Assembly (NCBI GenBank): GCA_963753485.1
Contig: CAVWCL010000005.1
Span: forward strand, 1 to 64,000
Length of the DNA stretch: 64,000 nt
Direction of reading: 5' to 3'
DNA from: CAWDLX01 sp963753485
GTDB taxonomy: Bacteria > Actinomycetota > Actinomycetes > Mycobacteriales > Micromonosporaceae
Both the position numbers and the translations under genes were made by a program. This document shows, one piece after another, positions 53,276 through 62,395 of the stretch. The notes under the pieces are model-generated. The model searched no databases. It saw nothing but the letters and a program-made list of their open reading frames with translations, and was not told the DNA's origin. Every line of letters starts with the position of its first letter. Position 1 is the stretch's first letter.

Positions 53276-53374
53276 ATGAACGAGAAGCCGAAGAGCCCGC
53301 CCAAGCCGGAGCCGACGCCGCCGCGCGAGACGGCGCAGCAGGCATTGCAGCAGTCGATGGATCGCCGCTGGTAG
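53276..53374 (+). CDS. Possible small protein, 32 residues
   Basis: The frame encodes MNEKPKSPPKPEPTPPRE followed by a short helical end TAQQALQQSMDRRW. It is hydrophilic, Pro/Lys-rich and without a known family. A weak GGAAGG lies 11 bases upstream. A strong terminator hairpin follows at 53430. The balanced composition and terminator favour a real gene, but evidence is thin. Confidence 0.4.
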   Translation: MNEKPKSPPKPEPTPPRETAQQALQQSMDRRW

Positions 53375-53429
53375 CAGCGACGCCGCTGATGGCGTCGGCA
53401 CCGCTGGCAGCGTTGACCCAATGTCAATC

Positions 53430-53460
53430 GTGGACGGTGGCCGCCGCGGCCACCGTCCAC
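53430..53460. terminator. Bidirectional terminator hairpin
   Basis: GTGGACGGTGGCC pairs with its exact complement around a five-base loop (GCCGC). It lies between the small plus-strand frame ending at 53374 and the minus-strand gene ending at 53504, and would serve both. Confidence 0.8.
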
Positions 53461-53503
53461 ATTGCCGGCAACGCCGCCCGAGCGTCGAGCGGCATTGCCG
53501 TTC

Positions 53504-54679
53504 CTAGCAGGTCTCCTTGAGGGAATCGATCGACGCGTTGGGATCGAACGGCGCGTTGTCATCCTGCTGGCCGCCGCCGACGACGAACGTCGGGGTGCCC
53601 AGCGCGAGCAGGTCATTCGCGAGCTGGTCACAGTCGATGTTGGAGCCGAAGGCACTGGCATCCAGCAGCCACATGCCCCGAGAGCTCTTGTCGACGTCGT
53701 TGTCCGCCGGGAAGCCCCAGGTCACTTTGTCCCGGACCACGACGAGGTGGTCGCCGGCCTCCTTGCGGGTACCGGCGAATGGGTACACCCACACGAAGTT
53801 CGTGACCACGTCGAGCTCCCGGACCCCGTCGGAGGTGCTGGCGCTGAAGCTCATGGCGCCCTTCACCCGGATCGGATCCGAGGTCAAGGTGTTGCCGGGG
53901 GCGAGCTGCGAGGCGAACGCGAAGAACTTGTGGGTGCTGAAATCCTTGGTCACCGACGCCCGGTCGTCGGCGGCGAAGAGGTTCACAAACGTCGAGCTCT
54001 GGTGCGACACCAGCATCGCCGAGTCGAGCCGGGACGCGACGAGCGCCTGCTTGACCTTGGCCAACGCGGCGCTGACCTGCGCCTTCGTGAAGCCGCTCAC
54101 CGCCGTCGCCGGCGGCAGCACGATGCCCTCCGCGCCGGCCGGGTAGGTGCTGGCCGGCGTGCCGTCGAAGATGCCGACCGGCACGGCGTCGATCGCGGCG
54201 CTGCTCGACGGGTTGGCGCCGCTGTCATGCCCCGAGAACAGGTTGCTGCCCCCGGCCCGGACCGCGACCCCGACCAGCACCACCAGGAGCGCGACCAGAC
54301 CACCGACGGTTCTTTTGCCGATGCCCTTCTTCGGCGGCTCCGGCTGGCCCTCCCGTAGGGCTGCGAACTGCTCCTGCGGGTATCCCAACGCCGGGTAGGG
54401 CGGGTACTGCTGGGTCGGATACTCCCCAACCGGCGGGTAGGGCGCAGACCCCGGCGGCGGGTACGGTGCGGACCCCGGCGGCGGGTACGGTGCGGAGCCC
54501 GGCGGCGACGGGTAGGGCTGGGCCGGTGGATAGGGCTGGTTCGGCGCGTACGGCGGATAGTTCAGCGGCGGCTCCGGCCCGGGGCCGCCCGGCGGCCCGG
54601 GCTGAACCGGAGGCCAGGGTGGTTGCGGGCCGGTCGGCGGCTGACCGGCTCTCGGGTCGGGCGGGTAAGCGCCGGTCAT
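53504..54679 (-). CDS. Membrane-anchored protein with Pro/Tyr-rich cytoplasmic region, unknown function
   Basis: This 391-residue protein has an N-terminal 130 residues of P-Y-P-P and PGSAPYPP repeats, then KKGIGKR and one membrane helix (GGLVALLVVLVGVAVRAGG). An extracytoplasmic domain of about 230 residues follows (GFTKAQVSAALAKVKQALVA, THKFFAFASQLAPGN, VVTNFVWVYPFAGTR), ending with a Cys. I do not recognise the external domain. The Pro-rich inner region resembles those of actinobacterial septal or secretion-associated proteins, but no function follows from that. ATG 54679 opens MTGAYPPDPRAG. Confidence 0.78.
   Translation of the reverse strand: MTGAYPPDPRAGQPPTGPQPPWPPVQPGPPGGPGPEPPLNYPPYAPNQPYPPAQPYPSPPGSAPYPPPGSAPYPPPGSAPYPPVGEYPTQQYPPYPALGYPQEQFAALREGQPEPPKKGIGKRTVGGLVALLVVLVGVAVRAGGSNLFSGHDSGANPSSSAAIDAVPVGIFDGTPASTYPAGAEGIVLPPATAVSGFTKAQVSAALAKVKQALVASRLDSAMLVSHQSSTFVNLFAADDRASVTKDFSTHKFFAFASQLAPGNTLTSDPIRVKGAMSFSASTSDGVRELDVVTNFVWVYPFAGTRKEAGDHLVVVRDKVTWGFPADNDVDKSSRGMWLLDASAFGSNIDCDQLANDLLALGTPTFVVGGGQQDDNAPFDPNASIDSLKETC
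54449..54496 (-). repeat. 24-bp in-frame tandem repeat in the Pro-rich gene
   Basis: Two identical 24-bp units (54449-54472, 54473-54496) with partial units on both sides encode PPGSAPYP repeats. The unit keeps the frame and lies in the disordered cytoplasmic segment. Confidence 0.85.
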
Positions 54680-54799
54680 GGTCCACCTCAAGGGGTTGGG
54701 GTAGCGGTTGGTCGCGCCAGGTGAGGCCGGTCTGCCCCGGGATTGTGCCATGGCTCGTCGACACCGTGGGGTCGGCGGAGCACCCGCGGCGACCCCACC

Positions 54800-55903
54800 G
54801 TGTCCGATCTGCGACGCTGGCGGGCGGATGGCGCGGACAAGGTGGGGACCGGGGTGGCGCGGAACGGGCTGGTGGTGGTGGACAAGCCGGGTGGCCTGAC
54901 GTCGCACGATGTCGTCGCCCGGGTCCGCCGGCTGGCCGGCACCCGCCGGGTCGGGCACGCCGGCACGCTGGATCCGCTGGCGACCGGGGTGCTGGTGCTC
55001 GGCGTCGAGCGGGCGACCAGGCTGCTCACCTACCTGGTCGGCCGGGACAAGACGTACCAGGCGAGCATCCGGCTTGGCGAGTCGACGGTGACCGACGACG
55101 CGGACGGCGAGGTGGTGCGCCGGCCGGGTGCGGCTGAGATCACCGAGGCGGCGGTGCGTGCCGCCTGTGCCGCGTTCGTCGGCGACCTGGAGCAGGTGCC
55201 GAGCGCCGTCAGCGCGATCAAGGTGGGTGGGGTGCGCTCATATGCCCGGGTACGGCGCGGCGAGGCGGTGCAGCTGGCCCCGCGTCATGTCCGCATCGCC
55301 TCGCTGGAGGTGTCGGCGGTGCGTCCGGTCCGCGGACCGGACGGCGTCGTGGTGGTCGACGTCGCGGTCGAGGTCGCCTGCTCGTCGGGCACCTATGTGC
55401 GGGCCATCGCCCGCGATCTGGGCACGGCGCTGGGCGTCGGGGGGCACCTCACCGCGTTGCGGCGCACCACCGTCGGCGACTTCACGGTGGCGGAAGCGTC
55501 TACAATGGAGCACCTGGCCGGGCTGGCCGACCCGGTGACGATTCCGCTGGACGCCGCGGCGGCCCGGCTCTTCGCCCGCCGCGACGCCGACACCAACGAG
55601 GCCCGGGTGCTCTCCCATGGCGGCACGCTGGCGCCGAGCGGGCGCACCGGCCCGTACGCGGTCTTCGGTCCGGACGGCCACGTGGTCGCGATCGTCGCCG
55701 AGCGCAACGGCCGGGCCCAGGCCGAGGTGGTGCTCGCCCCGGCCACTGGAGCCACGGGCACCGGAGCCACGGGCACCGGAGCCACGGGCACCGGAGCCAC
55801 GGGCACCGGAGCCACGGGCACCGGAGCCGAGGCCACGGGAGCCGAGGCCACGGGAGCCAAGGGCACCGGTACCGAGGCCACCGGAGCCAAGGAAGGGAGC
55901 TGA
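54800..55903 (+). CDS. truB: tRNA pseudouridine-55 synthase
   Basis: This enzyme makes pseudouridine 55 in the T loop of tRNAs. NGLVVVDKPGGLTSHDVV (about 22-39) and the catalytic GHAGTLDPLATGVL (Asp near 57) are family signatures, with YVRAIARDLGTALG later and a PUA-like end. GTG 54800 gives 367 residues, but a start at GTG 54842 or 54854 is also possible because no ribosome site is decisive. The C-terminal 45 residues are a Gly/Thr/Ala tail from a 15-bp repeat. ribF follows two bases after the stop. Confidence 0.93.
   Translation: MSDLRRWRADGADKVGTGVARNGLVVVDKPGGLTSHDVVARVRRLAGTRRVGHAGTLDPLATGVLVLGVERATRLLTYLVGRDKTYQASIRLGESTVTDDADGEVVRRPGAAEITEAAVRAACAAFVGDLEQVPSAVSAIKVGGVRSYARVRRGEAVQLAPRHVRIASLEVSAVRPVRGPDGVVVVDVAVEVACSSGTYVRAIARDLGTALGVGGHLTALRRTTVGDFTVAEASTMEHLAGLADPVTIPLDAAAARLFARRDADTNEARVLSHGGTLAPSGRTGPYAVFGPDGHVVAIVAERNGRAQAEVVLAPATGATGTGATGTGATGTGATGTGATGTGAEATGAEATGAKGTGTEATGAKEGS
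55748..55822 (+). repeat. 15-bp in-frame tandem repeat at the truB 3' end
   Basis: Five identical units of GGAGCCACGGGCACC encode G-A-T-G-T repeats, followed by degenerate units to about 55895. It extends the TruB C-terminus beyond the PUA-like region and is probably neutral for activity. Confidence 0.9.
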
Positions 55904-55905
55904 CG

Positions 55906-56853
55906 GTGCAACGATGGCGGGGAATCGACGCGGCACCGGCCGGTTGGGGGCGTTCGGTCGTCACCATCGGCGTCTTCGACGGTGTCCATCGTGGACATGA
56001 GGCGATCATCGGGCACACGGTGGCCCGGGCCCACAGCTCCGGCCTGGCGTCGGTGGTGGTCACCTTCGACCCCCATCCGTCCGAGGTGGTCCGGCCTGGC
56101 TCGCATCCGGCGATCCTCACCGAGTCGGCCCGCAAGGCGGACCTCATCGAGCAGCTCGGGGTGGACGTCTTCTGTGTGATTCCGTTCACGCTGGACTTCT
56201 CCCACCTCTCGGCGGAGACCTTCGTCCACGACGTGCTGGTGGAGCACCTGCACGCCAGCGCGGTCGTGGTCGGCGAGAACTTCCGCTTCGGGCACCGCGC
56301 GGCCGGGGACGTGGCGCTGTTGACCAGGCTCGGGCGTACCTTTGGGTTCACTGTGGAGGGTGCACCGCTGGTCACCAGTGGCGAGGCGGACGCGGCGACC
56401 GTGTCCTCGACCTACATCCGCAGCTGCGTGGACGCCGGTGACGTGGCCGCCGCGGCGGCGGCCCTCGGCCGGCCCCACCGGGTGGAGGGCGTGGTTGTGC
56501 GGGGCGACCGGCGGGGCCGCGAGATCGGCTTCCGGACCGCAAACCTGCTGCACTCCCCGCACGCCGCCGTGCCGGCGGACGGCGTCTACGCGGCCTGGCT
56601 GTCCCGGCGGGGCGCCCGGGCGGCGTCGGGGCCGCACCGGGCCGCGGTCTCCATCGGGACGAACCCCACCTTCTCCGGTCGGGAGCGCCGGGTCGAGGCG
56701 TACCTGTTGGACTTCTCCGGCGACCTCTACGGGGAGCGGCTGGCGTTGGACTTCGTCGCCCGGCTTCGGGAAATGCGCCGCTACGATGGCGTCGCGGCAC
56801 TGACCGAGCAGATCGAGAAGGATGTCGCCGAGACCCGCGCGCTGCTGGCCTGA
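55906..56853 (+). CDS. ribF: Bifunctional riboflavin kinase/FAD synthetase
   Basis: This 315-residue enzyme makes FMN and FAD. The N-terminal nucleotidyltransferase domain has TIGVFDGVHRGHEAII (about 20-35), GENFRFGHRAAGD and SSTYIRSCVDAGD. The C-terminal riboflavin kinase domain has GRPHRVEGVVVRGDRRGRE, IGFRTANL, GVYAAW and GTNPTF. GTG 55906 follows AAGGGAGC. The truB-ribF-rpsO order is conserved in actinobacteria. Confidence 0.95.
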   Translation: MQRWRGIDAAPAGWGRSVVTIGVFDGVHRGHEAIIGHTVARAHSSGLASVVVTFDPHPSEVVRPGSHPAILTESARKADLIEQLGVDVFCVIPFTLDFSHLSAETFVHDVLVEHLHASAVVVGENFRFGHRAAGDVALLTRLGRTFGFTVEGAPLVTSGEADAATVSSTYIRSCVDAGDVAAAAAALGRPHRVEGVVVRGDRRGREIGFRTANLLHSPHAAVPADGVYAAWLSRRGARAASGPHRAAVSIGTNPTFSGRERRVEAYLLDFSGDLYGERLALDFVARLREMRRYDGVAALTEQIEKDVAETRALLA

Positions 56854-57021
56854 GCCCGCCGGAGCCCGGGCCCGCTGCGCGGGGCTCGGTCGGGTGGGGC
56901 CCGCCGGGTTCGCCATGCCGGTCTGTTAGTGTTGGGCCGACACCGGGTAACCGGTGAGGTCTCGCGTGCCTGCTCGACGCCGTGGGTGCGAGGCGACGAC
57001 ACCCGACCGCAGAGGGAGACC

Positions 57022-57291
57022 ATGGCGCTCGACCAGGCCACCAAGGCCGAGATCATTGGGGAGTACGGCACCAAGGAGGGCGACACCGGCTCGCCCGAGG
57101 TGCAGATCGCGATGCTGACGCGCCGGATCAACCAACTCACCGAGCACCTCAAGCAGCACAAGCACGACCACCACAGCCGGCGCGGCCTGCTGATCCTGGT
57201 CGGCCAGCGGCGACGCCTGCTGGCATACCTGGCCAAGACCGACATCCAGCGCCGCCGCGCCATCGCCGAGCGACTCGGCCTGCGGAGGTAG
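57022..57291 (+). CDS. rpsO: 30S ribosomal protein S15
   Basis: This 89-residue protein has the standard length. TGSPEVQIAMLTRRINQLTEHL and HDHHSRRGLLILVGQRRRLL are the conserved helices that bind 16S rRNA helices 20-22. ATG 57022 follows GAGGGAGA. TAGTGT at 56927-56932 is a candidate -10, giving a leader of about 90 bases. It is followed by pnp, the usual partner. Confidence 0.97.
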   Translation: MALDQATKAEIIGEYGTKEGDTGSPEVQIAMLTRRINQLTEHLKQHKHDHHSRRGLLILVGQRRRLLAYLAKTDIQRRRAIAERLGLRR

Positions 57292-57615
57292 CCGTGCACC
57301 AGGGGAGCGGCGGAGCCGGTCGCCGGTTCTCTCCTGACCGTGGGGATCCGCGAGGACTGCGGATCCGTTCGACAAGGAGCCGGACCACCGATGGTTCGGC
57401 GACAACCGGCCGGAGCACACATATTCCGGCGACAACTGTTTCGATACGCCGATCTGGGGAGCCGGTCGGCAACCCGCCGACGCACACGTCGGTCCTCGGT
57501 AGTGGCCCCCGGGAGGTACGCGCCAGGTGCGTGCCGGGCCCGAGGGCTTCGATCGAAGACCGACCGCGGCGCACGCTCCCCCCGGCGTATCCGTGGAAAG
57601 GGAGAAAGACCGCAC
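57292..57615 (+). promoter_or_regulatory. rpsO-pnp intergenic leader
   Basis: These 324 bases contain no credible gene. A hairpin GGATCCGC/GCGGATCC with a seven-base loop lies at 57344-57366. Further short inverted repeats follow. In other bacteria the pnp leader is cut by RNase III and PNPase represses its own synthesis through it, and this hairpin could serve that. GGAAAGGGAGAAAG precedes pnp. Confidence 0.5.
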
Positions 57616-59937
57616 ATGACCGAGACAACCCTCGGCACGCACCACAGCACTGCCGTCATCGACAACGGCACATTCGGCACTCGTGAGATCGTCTTCAGCA
57701 CCGGCCGCCTAGCCAAACAGGCGGCGGGCTCGGCGCTCGTGCAGCTCGCCGACACCGTCGTGCTCTCGGCCACCACGGCCAGCCGGCACGCCAAGGACCA
57801 GTTCGACTTCTTCCCACTCACCGTGGATGTCGAGGAGCGGATGTACGCCGCCGGCCGCATCCCCGGCTCGTTCTTCCGGCGTGAGGGCCGCCCGAGCGAG
57901 GACGCCATCCTCACCTGCCGGCTGATCGACCGACCGCTGCGGCCCTCGTTCGTGAAGGGCCTGCGCAACGAGGTCCAGGTCGTGGCGACGGTGCTTGCGC
58001 TGGACCCCCAGCACCCCTACGACGTGGTCGCCATCAACGGCGCGTCGCTGTCAACGAAGCTCTCCGGACTGCCCTTCTCCGGCCCGGTCGGGGCGACCCG
58101 GATGGCCCACATCGACGGGACCTGGGTGGCCTTCCCGACCCACGACGAGCTCGAACGGGCCACCTTCGACATGGTGGTCGCCGGCCGGGTGCTGCCCGAC
58201 GGCGATGTCGCCATCATGATGGTCGAGGCCGAGGCGACCGAGCACGTGTTCGGGCTCATCGCGCAAGGCTCGCCACGCCCGACCGAGGAGGTCGTGGCCG
58301 GCGGACTCGAGGCCGCCAAGCCGGCGATCCGGGAACTGTGCCGCGCTCAGGACGAGCTGGCCGCGGTGGCGGCCAAGCCGGTGATGGAGTTCCCGGTCTT
58401 CCTCGACTACGAGCCCGACGCGTACGCGGCGGTCGAGTCGGCCGTCCGGGACGAGGTGGCCGAGGCGCTGAAGATCGCCGGCAAGGCCGAGCGGGAGGAG
58501 GCGCTCGACCGCATCAAGGACCGGGCGTACGAACGCCTCGCCGGTCAGTTCGAGGGCCGGGAGAGGGAGATCGGCGCGGCATTCCGCGCCGTCACCAAGA
58601 AGGAGGTCCGGGCCCGCGTCCTGCGCGACCAGGTGCGCATCGACGGGCGCGGCCCGCGCGACATCCGCCCGCTCACCGCCGAGGTCGGGGTGCTGCCCCG
58701 GGTGCACGGCTCGGCGCTGTTCGAGCGCGGGGAGACCCAGATCATGGGTGTGACCACGTTGAACATGCTGCGCATGGAGCAGACCCTGGACACCCTGGGG
58801 CTCGCGAAGTCCAAGCGCTACATGCACAACTATAACTTCCCGCCGTACTCGACCGGCGAGACCGGCCGGGTGGGCGCCCCCAAGCGTCGCGAGATCGGCC
58901 ACGGCGCTCTGGCTGAGCGGGCCCTGATCCCGGTGCTGCCGGCCCGGGAGGAGTTCCCGTACGCCATCCGTCAGGTCTCCGAGGCGTTGGGGTCCAACGG
59001 CTCCACGTCGATGGGGTCGGTCTGCGCGTCGACGATGTCGCTGCTGGCCGCCGGCGTACCGCTGAGGGCCCCGGTGGCCGGTATCGCCATGGGCCTGATC
59101 TCCGACGAGGTGGACGGCAAGACCGACTACATCTCGCTCACCGACATCCTCGGCGCCGAGGACGCGTTCGGCGACATGGACTTCAAAGTGGCCGGCACCC
59201 GGGAGTTCGTGACCGCGCTGCAACTGGACACCAAGCTCGACGGCATCCCGTCCGACGTGCTGGCGGCGGCGCTCCAGCAGGCCCACGACGCGCGCCAGAC
59301 CATCCTCGACGTGATGGCCGAGGCGATCGAGTCGCCGGCCGGCATGTCGCAGTATGCCCCGCGGGTCACCTCGGTGCGGATCCCGGTCGACAAGATCGGC
59401 ATGGTGATCGGCCCGAAGGGCCAGACCATCAACGCGATCCAGGACGAGACCGGCGCCGAGATCTCCATTGAGGACGATGGCACCATCTACGTCGGGGCCA
59501 CCAATGGCCCCTCCGCACAGGCCGCCGTCGATCGGATCAACGCGATCGCCAACCCGACCATGCCGAAGGTGGGCGACCGGTTCCTCGGCACCGTGGTGAA
59601 GACCGCCCCGTTCGGCGCATTCGTCTCGCTGTTGCCGGGCCGCGACGGGCTGCTGCACATCTCGAAGGTGGGCGACGGCAAACGCGTGGAGAAGGTCGAG
59701 GATTTCCTCAACGTCGGCGACAAGGTCGAGGTGGAGATCGCCGAGATCGACGGTCGCGGAAAGATCTACCTGGACAAGGTCCGGCCCGAGGGTGCGCCCG
59801 CGCCGGAGGGCGACCGGCCGGCCGGCCGCGATCGCGGTGACCGGGGGCCGCGCGACCGGGATCGGGGCGACCGTGGACCCGGCCGGAGTGAGGGCGGTGA
59901 GGGCGGCGAGCGCCGCCGTCGTACCCGGGACCGTTGA
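57616..59937 (+). CDS. pnp: Polyribonucleotide nucleotidyltransferase (PNPase)
   Basis: This 773-residue phosphorolytic exonuclease of RNA decay has two RNase PH domains: the first with FFPLTVDVEERMYAAGRIPG and RLIDRPLRPSF, the second with FERGETQIMGVTTL and GSNGSTSMGSVCASTM. A KH domain follows (IPVDKIGMVIGPKGQTIN, about 590-607), then an S1 domain (FGAFVSLLPGRDGLLHISK). An Arg/Asp/Gly-rich tail of about 45 residues may bind RNA or a partner. In actinobacteria this enzyme also makes 3' tails. Confidence 0.97.
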   Translation: MTETTLGTHHSTAVIDNGTFGTREIVFSTGRLAKQAAGSALVQLADTVVLSATTASRHAKDQFDFFPLTVDVEERMYAAGRIPGSFFRREGRPSEDAILTCRLIDRPLRPSFVKGLRNEVQVVATVLALDPQHPYDVVAINGASLSTKLSGLPFSGPVGATRMAHIDGTWVAFPTHDELERATFDMVVAGRVLPDGDVAIMMVEAEATEHVFGLIAQGSPRPTEEVVAGGLEAAKPAIRELCRAQDELAAVAAKPVMEFPVFLDYEPDAYAAVESAVRDEVAEALKIAGKAEREEALDRIKDRAYERLAGQFEGREREIGAAFRAVTKKEVRARVLRDQVRIDGRGPRDIRPLTAEVGVLPRVHGSALFERGETQIMGVTTLNMLRMEQTLDTLGLAKSKRYMHNYNFPPYSTGETGRVGAPKRREIGHGALAERALIPVLPAREEFPYAIRQVSEALGSNGSTSMGSVCASTMSLLAAGVPLRAPVAGIAMGLISDEVDGKTDYISLTDILGAEDAFGDMDFKVAGTREFVTALQLDTKLDGIPSDVLAAALQQAHDARQTILDVMAEAIESPAGMSQYAPRVTSVRIPVDKIGMVIGPKGQTINAIQDETGAEISIEDDGTIYVGATNGPSAQAAVDRINAIANPTMPKVGDRFLGTVVKTAPFGAFVSLLPGRDGLLHISKVGDGKRVEKVEDFLNVGDKVEVEIAEIDGRGKIYLDKVRPEGAPAPEGDRPAGRDRGDRGPRDRDRGDRGPGRSEGGEGGERRRRTRDR

Positions 59938-59943
59938 GCTCAC

Positions 59944-61275
59944 GTGACCCGCGCCCGCACCTGGACGCTGGCTGACGACCCGCTGGGCGGCACCGTGCGC
60001 CGCACCGTGCTGCCCAGCGGTCTGCGGATCCTGACCGAGGCGGTGCCGGCGATGCGCAGCGTGTCGTTCGGCATCTGGGTCGGCGTCGGCTCCCGGGACG
60101 AGTCGCGCCACCTCTCGGGTGCCTCGCACTTCCTGGAACACCTGCTCTTCAAAGGCACGAACCGGCGCTCCGCGCTGGACATCTCCGCCTCCATCGAGGC
60201 CGTCGGCGGCGAGACGAACGCGTTCACCACCAAGGAGTACACCTGCTACTACGCGCGGGTGCTCGACGCCGATCTGCCGCTCGCGATCGACGTCATGTGC
60301 GATCTGGTGACCGACTCGGTGCTGGCCGAGGCGGACATCGAGACCGAGCGCGGGGTGATCCTTGAGGAGATCGCCATGCACGACGACGAGCCGGACGAAG
60401 AGGTGCACGACCTGTTCAGCGACGCCGTCTACGGCGACCATCCACTCGGCCGGCTCATCTCGGGTACCGCGGAGACCATCTCCCGGATGAGTCGGCGGCA
60501 GATCCTCGGCTTCTACCAGCGCCGCTACACCGCACCCTCCATAGTGGTCGCCGCCGCCGGCAACGTCGACCATGCGCAGGTCGTGCGGTGGGTCAAGGAG
60601 GCGTTCGCCGGCACGGCCCGTTTCGACAGCCCCGAGGAGCCCCGCCCCCGACGCGGCGCCGACGGCTCCACGCCGGCGCCGCGGGCCCGCTCGGGCCGGG
60701 TCCGGGTGCGGGACAAGGAGACCGAGCAGGCTCACCTGGTGCTGGGCGGGGTCGGCGTACACCGCGCGGACGAGCGTCGCTTCGCCCTGGCGGTTCTCAA
60801 CAACGCGCTCGGCGGCGGGATGTCTTCCCGGCTGTTCCAGGAGATCCGGGAGAAGCGGGGTCTCGCGTACTCGGTCTACTCCTACACGAGCCACTACGCA
60901 GACTCCGGAATCTTCGGCGTCTACGCGGGCTGCGCGCCCGGCAAGGTGGACGAGGTGCTGGCGATCGCCCGTACCGAGCTGGCCCGCATCGCCGAGGGCG
61001 GCCTCGACGACGAGGAGGTGTCCCGCGGCAAGGGGATGTACAAGGGCTCGCTCGTGCTGGGGCTCGAGGACACCGGGTCGCGGATGTCGCGCCTGGGCAA
61101 GGGTGAGCTCCTCTACGACCGGCTGCTCTCGGTCGACGAGATCCTCGACCGGGTCGACGCGGTCACCCCGGACGAGATCCGGGCGGTGGCTGCCCAGGTC
61201 CTGGGCGCTCCGACCAGTCTTGCCGTGATCGGCCCCTTCGCCGACCACGACTTCTCCGACGTGCTGCGGGCCTGA
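59944..61275 (+). CDS. M16-family zinc metallopeptidase
   Basis: This 443-residue peptidase has the inverted zinc motif HFLEH (about 62-66) in GASHFLEHLLFKGT, with the third ligand Glu in TERGVILEEIAMHDDEP. The C-terminal half carries the R-x(n)-Y region (EIREKRGLAYSVYSY). It is the actinobacterial homologue of mitochondrial processing peptidase-like PepR proteins and normally follows pnp. GTG 59944 starts seven bases after the pnp stop, so cotranscription is likely. The substrate is unknown. Confidence 0.93.
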   Translation: MTRARTWTLADDPLGGTVRRTVLPSGLRILTEAVPAMRSVSFGIWVGVGSRDESRHLSGASHFLEHLLFKGTNRRSALDISASIEAVGGETNAFTTKEYTCYYARVLDADLPLAIDVMCDLVTDSVLAEADIETERGVILEEIAMHDDEPDEEVHDLFSDAVYGDHPLGRLISGTAETISRMSRRQILGFYQRRYTAPSIVVAAAGNVDHAQVVRWVKEAFAGTARFDSPEEPRPRRGADGSTPAPRARSGRVRVRDKETEQAHLVLGGVGVHRADERRFALAVLNNALGGGMSSRLFQEIREKRGLAYSVYSYTSHYADSGIFGVYAGCAPGKVDEVLAIARTELARIAEGGLDDEEVSRGKGMYKGSLVLGLEDTGSRMSRLGKGELLYDRLLSVDEILDRVDAVTPDEIRAVAAQVLGAPTSLAVIGPFADHDFSDVLRA

Positions 61276-61289
61276 GTCCGGGCGGTGCC

Positions 61290-62351
61290 GTGCCCCTGCT
61301 CAGCGTCGTGGTACCGGTCTACCTGGTGGCGGAGTACCTGCCGGCCTGCCTGGATTCGGTGCTGTCCCAGGCGGGTGCGCAGTGCGAGGTCATCGCGGTC
61401 GACGACGCCTCGCCCGACGCCTGCGCCACCATCCTGGCCGAGTACGCCGGCCGCGACCCGCGGCTTCGGGTGCTGACGCTCGCCCGTAACGGCGGGCTCG
61501 GGGCCGCGCGCAACGCCGGGCTCGGCGCCGCGACCGGCCGCTACGTGTGGTTCGTCGACAGCGACGACTGGCTGCCCCCCGGCACCGTCGCCGCGGTGGT
61601 CGAGCGGCTCACCCGTACCGCACCCGACGTGCTCGTCGTGGACTACGTCCGGATGTTCCCGGACGGCTCCGGCCGGGTCTACGCCGCGGCGGAGCTCCTC
61701 CCGGACGGCGCTGCGTGGCCCGAGGTGTTCACGATCGCCCAGCGGCCGGAGTTGCTGCGTTCGCTGCACCTCGCCTGTACCAAGGTGGTCCGCCGGGCGT
61801 ACCTGCTCGAGGTGGGGGTGCGGTTCGCGCCCGGCTGGTACGAGGACGTCTCGTTCAGCCTCCCGTTGCTGCTGGCCGGGCGCCGTCTCGGCGTACTCGG
61901 CCGGGTCTGCTACTGCTACCGCCAGCGGGCCACCGGCGCGATCACGCAGACCGTCGGCGAGCGCCATTTCGACGTGTTCGCGCAGTGGGAGCGGGTCTTC
62001 GCTTTCCTCGACCGCCGGGGCGACCTGGATGCGTTGCGGGCCCTGGTCTTCGCCCGCATGATGTGGCATCTGCTGGCGGTCTTCGGCAACCCGCAGCGGG
62101 TGCCGGTTCGGCGTCGGCGCGACTTCTTCCGCGAGATGACCGGGCTCTACCGCCGCCACGCACCCGGCGCGGGTTATCTCGTGCCGCCCGGCCCGGACGG
62201 TGTGAAGTCGCGCCTGGTGGCCCGCGGCGCCTACCGCACGTTCGCGGTCGGCCGGCTGCTCGGGCGGCCGCGCCGCGGCGCCGGCTCGACGACGCGCAGC
62301 CTGGTCGCCACGCTGCGTCGAGTGATCGGCCGGTCCCCGGCACCGAACTAA
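61290..62351 (+). CDS. Glycosyltransferase family 2
   Basis: This 353-residue GT-A-fold transferase has LSVVVPVYLVAEYLPACLDS (about 4-23), the nucleotide-sugar site IAVDDASPDAC, the GGLGAARNAGLG loop and the DxD-like FVDSDDW (about 90-96). The end is basic without clear membrane helices. It resembles teichoic-acid or capsule transferases of the CDP-glycerol/GT2 type. It is an accessory gene between the M16 peptidase and dapB; the sugar is unknown. Confidence 0.85.
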   Translation: MPLLSVVVPVYLVAEYLPACLDSVLSQAGAQCEVIAVDDASPDACATILAEYAGRDPRLRVLTLARNGGLGAARNAGLGAATGRYVWFVDSDDWLPPGTVAAVVERLTRTAPDVLVVDYVRMFPDGSGRVYAAAELLPDGAAWPEVFTIAQRPELLRSLHLACTKVVRRAYLLEVGVRFAPGWYEDVSFSLPLLLAGRRLGVLGRVCYCYRQRATGAITQTVGERHFDVFAQWERVFAFLDRRGDLDALRALVFARMMWHLLAVFGNPQRVPVRRRRDFFREMTGLYRRHAPGAGYLVPPGPDGVKSRLVARGAYRTFAVGRLLGRPRRGAGSTTRSLVATLRRVIGRSPAPN

Positions 62352-62395
62352 CGGCCTGCGCGCCGGGCGGCCCGTTCTGCATTAGGTTATGGGTC

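Noticed and set aside
57292..57615. N-terminal extension of PNPase from 57340
   Set aside because: The conserved protein begins at 57616 after a good ribosome site; the upstream codons show no family similarity.
58051..61248. Antisense frame of over 1,000 codons across pnp and the M16 gene
   Set aside because: It is a mirror of GC-rich codon bias. The sense strand carries complete, well-conserved proteins.
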